Positions 7,471 to 8,804 of a stretch of 8,804 nt of DNA are shown here, piece by piece. The notes beneath the pieces are model-generated. The model was not told the DNA's origin, did not search any database, and saw nothing but the letters and a program-made list of their open reading frames with translations. Origin of the DNA: Candidatus Thorarchaeota archaeon (lineage in GTDB: Archaea > Asgardarchaeota > Thorarchaeia > Thorarchaeales > Thorarchaeaceae); contig JAHQWZ010000063.1 in NCBI GenBank assembly GCA_029856425.1, positions 1 to 8,804 on the forward strand. The letters run 5' to 3'. The translations under genes and the position numbers were made by a program. Position 1 is the stretch's first letter. The number at the start of each line of letters is the position of its first letter.

Positions 7471-8457
7471 ATGGAAATTCCTCGTGAGATTCATCGAATA
7501 GAGATTCCTACTCCATTCGCTGTTGGTTCTATGAACTCTTATCTAATTGAGGGAGACCCTGTTATTTTAATTGATACGGGGCCGAGAACAGATGAAGCTC
7601 TCTCAAGACTTCGGAAAGGTCTCATACGTGCAGGATACACTCTGGAAGACATTGATCGCGTACTATTGACGCATGGACATGTCGACCATACTGGTCTCGC
7701 AGGCACAATCGTACGAGAAAATGAACACAAGGGTGACTCTTCCACAGGTGTGAGTATTCATGAGGCAGACAGTAATCGAGTGACGGAATATGAGAATTTC
7801 ACAAAGGAGCGAGTTCAGTCCTATAATCATATTATTGAGATTGCTGGAGTCAGAACAGATGAACGGCCACATATGACTGCAGGATATTTGGAAACCTACT
7901 TCCTTAAGTTTGGGGAATCGATCCCTGATGTGTTTTTGCTCGAAGAAGGTACAACTATTAAGACAAGTATTGGCACACTCCGGACTATGTGGGTTCCAGG
8001 TCATTCCCTAGGTTCATGTTGTTTCGTCTGCAAAGAATCCAAGATTGCTTTCAGTGGTGATCACATCCTAGGAACGATCAGCTCGAATCCGAGTCTTGAT
8101 TACGATATTAGTGAACAGATATCAATGGTCAGCTACATGGAATCTCTGAAACGAATGGAGTCCCTCTCCGGCTACACAGTCCTGCCAGGTCATCGTGACA
8201 TTGTTACAGACTTATCCAGGAGAGTTTTTGAATTGCAGGCCGAATATCAATTAAAACTGGATCAGATGCGGGATTTCCTCTCATCCCAACCTCGAACTCT
8301 GTACTGGCTTTCGCGGAAGCAATTTGGCGACTATGACGCAAACTCCATGGTCTTAGCTTTGGCTGAAACATTTGATCTTCTAAGGATACTTGAGAGGAGA
8401 GGAGAAGCTGTTATCGGAGAGAACGATGGCATATTAGCAGCAATTTCATCCAGTTGA
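7471..8457 (+). CDS. Metallo-beta-lactamase-fold hydrolase (LACTB2/GloB-like) with C-terminal winged-helix-like tail
   Basis: This 328-residue soluble hydrolase has a complete two-metal site. LLTHGHVDHTG at 65-75 gives His68, His70, Asp72 and His73; VPGHSLGS (175-182) gives His178; FSGDHIL (194-200) gives Asp197; and LPGHRDIV (238-245) gives His241. The entry strand LIDTGP (33-38) is typical. A helical insert at about 100-155 lies between the first and later metal motifs, as in GloB- or YqjP-like members. The C-terminal part (about 250-315) resembles the short winged-helix-like tail of LACTB2-type proteins. Such enzymes cleave thioesters, lactones, phosphodiesters or RNA; the substrate cannot be read here. 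The ATG lies 13 bases after the debranching-like stop codon, with GGACGGG 7 bases upstream, so the two genes probably form an operon. Length and motifs show no damage. Confidence 0.88.
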   Translation: MEIPREIHRIEIPTPFAVGSMNSYLIEGDPVILIDTGPRTDEALSRLRKGLIRAGYTLEDIDRVLLTHGHVDHTGLAGTIVRENEHKGDSSTGVSIHEADSNRVTEYENFTKERVQSYNHIIEIAGVRTDERPHMTAGYLETYFLKFGESIPDVFLLEEGTTIKTSIGTLRTMWVPGHSLGSCCFVCKESKIAFSGDHILGTISSNPSLDYDISEQISMVSYMESLKRMESLSGYTVLPGHRDIVTDLSRRVFELQAEYQLKLDQMRDFLSSQPRTLYWLSRKQFGDYDANSMVLALAETFDLLRILERRGEAVIGENDGILAAISSS

Positions 8458-8524
8458 GCACTGTATGACTCATCCAGTATACCTTAATATGCTCACAAAT
8501 TGAAGATAGATTGCAGTTTGTCGG

Positions 8525-8530
8525 TTTTTT
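8525..8530 (+). terminator. T-tract downstream of the MBL-fold gene, possible archaeal terminator
   Basis: A run of six T follows GTTTGTCGG, about 70 bases after the MBL stop. Archaeal transcription often ends at T-runs without a strong hairpin. This is the only such run between the MBL stop and the next genes, but one short run is weak evidence. Confidence 0.35.
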
Positions 8531-8560
8531 CCATTAGGGGTTACGATAAACGTGACCATT

Positions 8561-8680
8561 ATGAACGCGCCACGAGATCAATTTCAGGTTTCATATACCA
8601 TGCTTGAGGTTAAGCTCCGGCTCCTTGTTGAGCGAGGTTTGGCGGACTCAAGAGTATCTGTATTGGTCAAGGCGAGGTGA
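8561..8680 (+). CDS. Possible 39-residue small protein of unknown function
   Basis: ATG at 8561 opens 39 codons ending in TGA at 8678-8680. A second in-frame ATG at 8600 would give 26 residues (MLEVKLRLLVERGL then ADSRVSVLVKAR). The C-terminal half is rich in alternating Leu/Val and Lys/Arg/Glu, like a short amphipathic helix plus strand; no known family is recognised. The only ribosome-site candidate is a weak GTGA 5 bases before the first ATG. The stop codon is the last three bases of the GAGGTGA Shine-Dalgarno site of the next gene, 6 bases before its ATG. That arrangement would suit translational coupling or a regulatory leader peptide. It could equally be a chance open frame in a 229-base intergenic region. 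Confidence 0.3.
   Translation: MNAPRDQFQVSYTMLEVKLRLLVERGLADSRVSVLVKAR
8674..8680 (+). promoter_or_regulatory. Shine-Dalgarno site for the right-edge secreted protein
   Basis: GAGGTGA lies 6 bases before the ATG at 8687 and matches the 16S rRNA 3' end well at ideal spacing. It fixes the start of the partial gene at the right edge. Confidence 0.7.
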
Positions 8681-8686
8681 AAATAC

Positions 8687-8804
8687 ATGAAGATAGGAAA
8701 AACTGGATTTGTTATGCTTGTCCTCCTGTTGAGTTTCGCATTGGGATTCTATGGAACAGGAATAGTTAGTGGACAAGGAGGAAGTGACCCTGCTCTTCAT
8801 GTCG
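8687..8804 (+). CDS. 5' end of a secreted or membrane-anchored protein, running off the right edge
   Basis: ATG at 8687 opens a frame that continues for 39 codons to the window end. It begins with a textbook Sec signal or anchor: a basic n-region (MKIGKTG), a hydrophobic core at about residues 8-27 (FVMLVLLLSFALG then FYGTGIV), and then a small-residue stretch SGQGGSDPA where cleavage or the start of the exported part is likely (about residue 29). The Shine-Dalgarno site GAGGTGA supports this start. The mature protein is not in the window, so its function cannot be named. It follows the MBL-fold gene on the same strand after 229 bases and probably has its own promoter; TTAATAT at 8484-8490 is one weak TATA candidate. 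Confidence 0.72.
   Translation, partial: MKIGKTGFVMLVLLLSFALGFYGTGIVSGQGGSDPALHV

Noticed and set aside
7539..8004. Minus-strand open frames opposite the MBL-fold gene.
   Set aside because: They mirror a gene with complete metal-binding motifs; no ribosome site or family resemblance.
8588..8686. Possible small RNA or tRNA-like structure upstream of the secreted protein.
   Set aside because: No T-loop consensus, no acceptor stem and no paired long arms could be found; the stretch is better explained as leader and possible small coding frame.

Overview
The window looks like a chromosomal piece of an archaeon. The signs are an adjacent NurA-like nuclease and HerA-like ATPase, a glycogen-debranching protein of the archaeal/bacterial two-domain type, TATA-like elements upstream of genes, purine-rich Shine-Dalgarno sites and several TTG starts. 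Moderate base composition and protein style make me lean towards an Asgard lineage such as Thorarchaeia, but that is an impression, not a proven placement. No rRNA, tRNA, CRISPR array, insertion sequence or integrase is visible.

Left part (1-5294), all on the minus strand. Read in the direction of transcription, it holds a 12-helix MFS transporter (5294-4020), a large NurA-like nuclease (3954-2038), a HerA-family ATPase (2066-192, overlapping the nuclease gene by 29 bases behind a strong Shine-Dalgarno site), and the first 37 codons of another gene that runs off the left edge (113-1). That last gene begins like a membrane protein and resembles the start of the MFS gene. NurA and HerA normally form a DNA end-resection machine with Mre11-Rad50, but Mre11 and Rad50 are not in this window. 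Both proteins here are unusual. The nuclease is nearly twice the usual length, carries an inserted winged-helix-like segment and seems to have changed catalytic positions. The ATPase has a serine in place of the first P-loop glycine.

Middle (5295-5441). A 147-base divergent promoter region separates the MFS gene from the plus-strand genes. It holds a TATA-like element and a 12-base dyad, and a 15-base palindrome continues from it over the first codons of the rightward gene.

Right part (5442-8804), all on the plus strand. A 671-residue protein with the full architecture of a glycogen debranching enzyme (GDE_N plus GH133-type GDE_C) is followed 13 bases later by a metallo-beta-lactamase-fold hydrolase with all metal ligands intact. 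The debranching-type protein is the most striking object in the window. Its fold and scaffold motifs are well kept, but nearly every active-site motif I remember for the family is altered, including the likely general acid (Asp to Asn) and general base (Glu to Asp). It looks like a pseudoenzyme or a carbohydrate-binding protein with a new role. After a T-tract come a possible 39-codon small gene and the start of a secreted or membrane-anchored protein whose Shine-Dalgarno site contains the small gene's stop codon.

The left cluster appears to combine DNA processing with transport. The right pair appears to be an operon built around a non-canonical debranching-like protein. How, or whether, the two divergent groups work together cannot be told from sequence alone.
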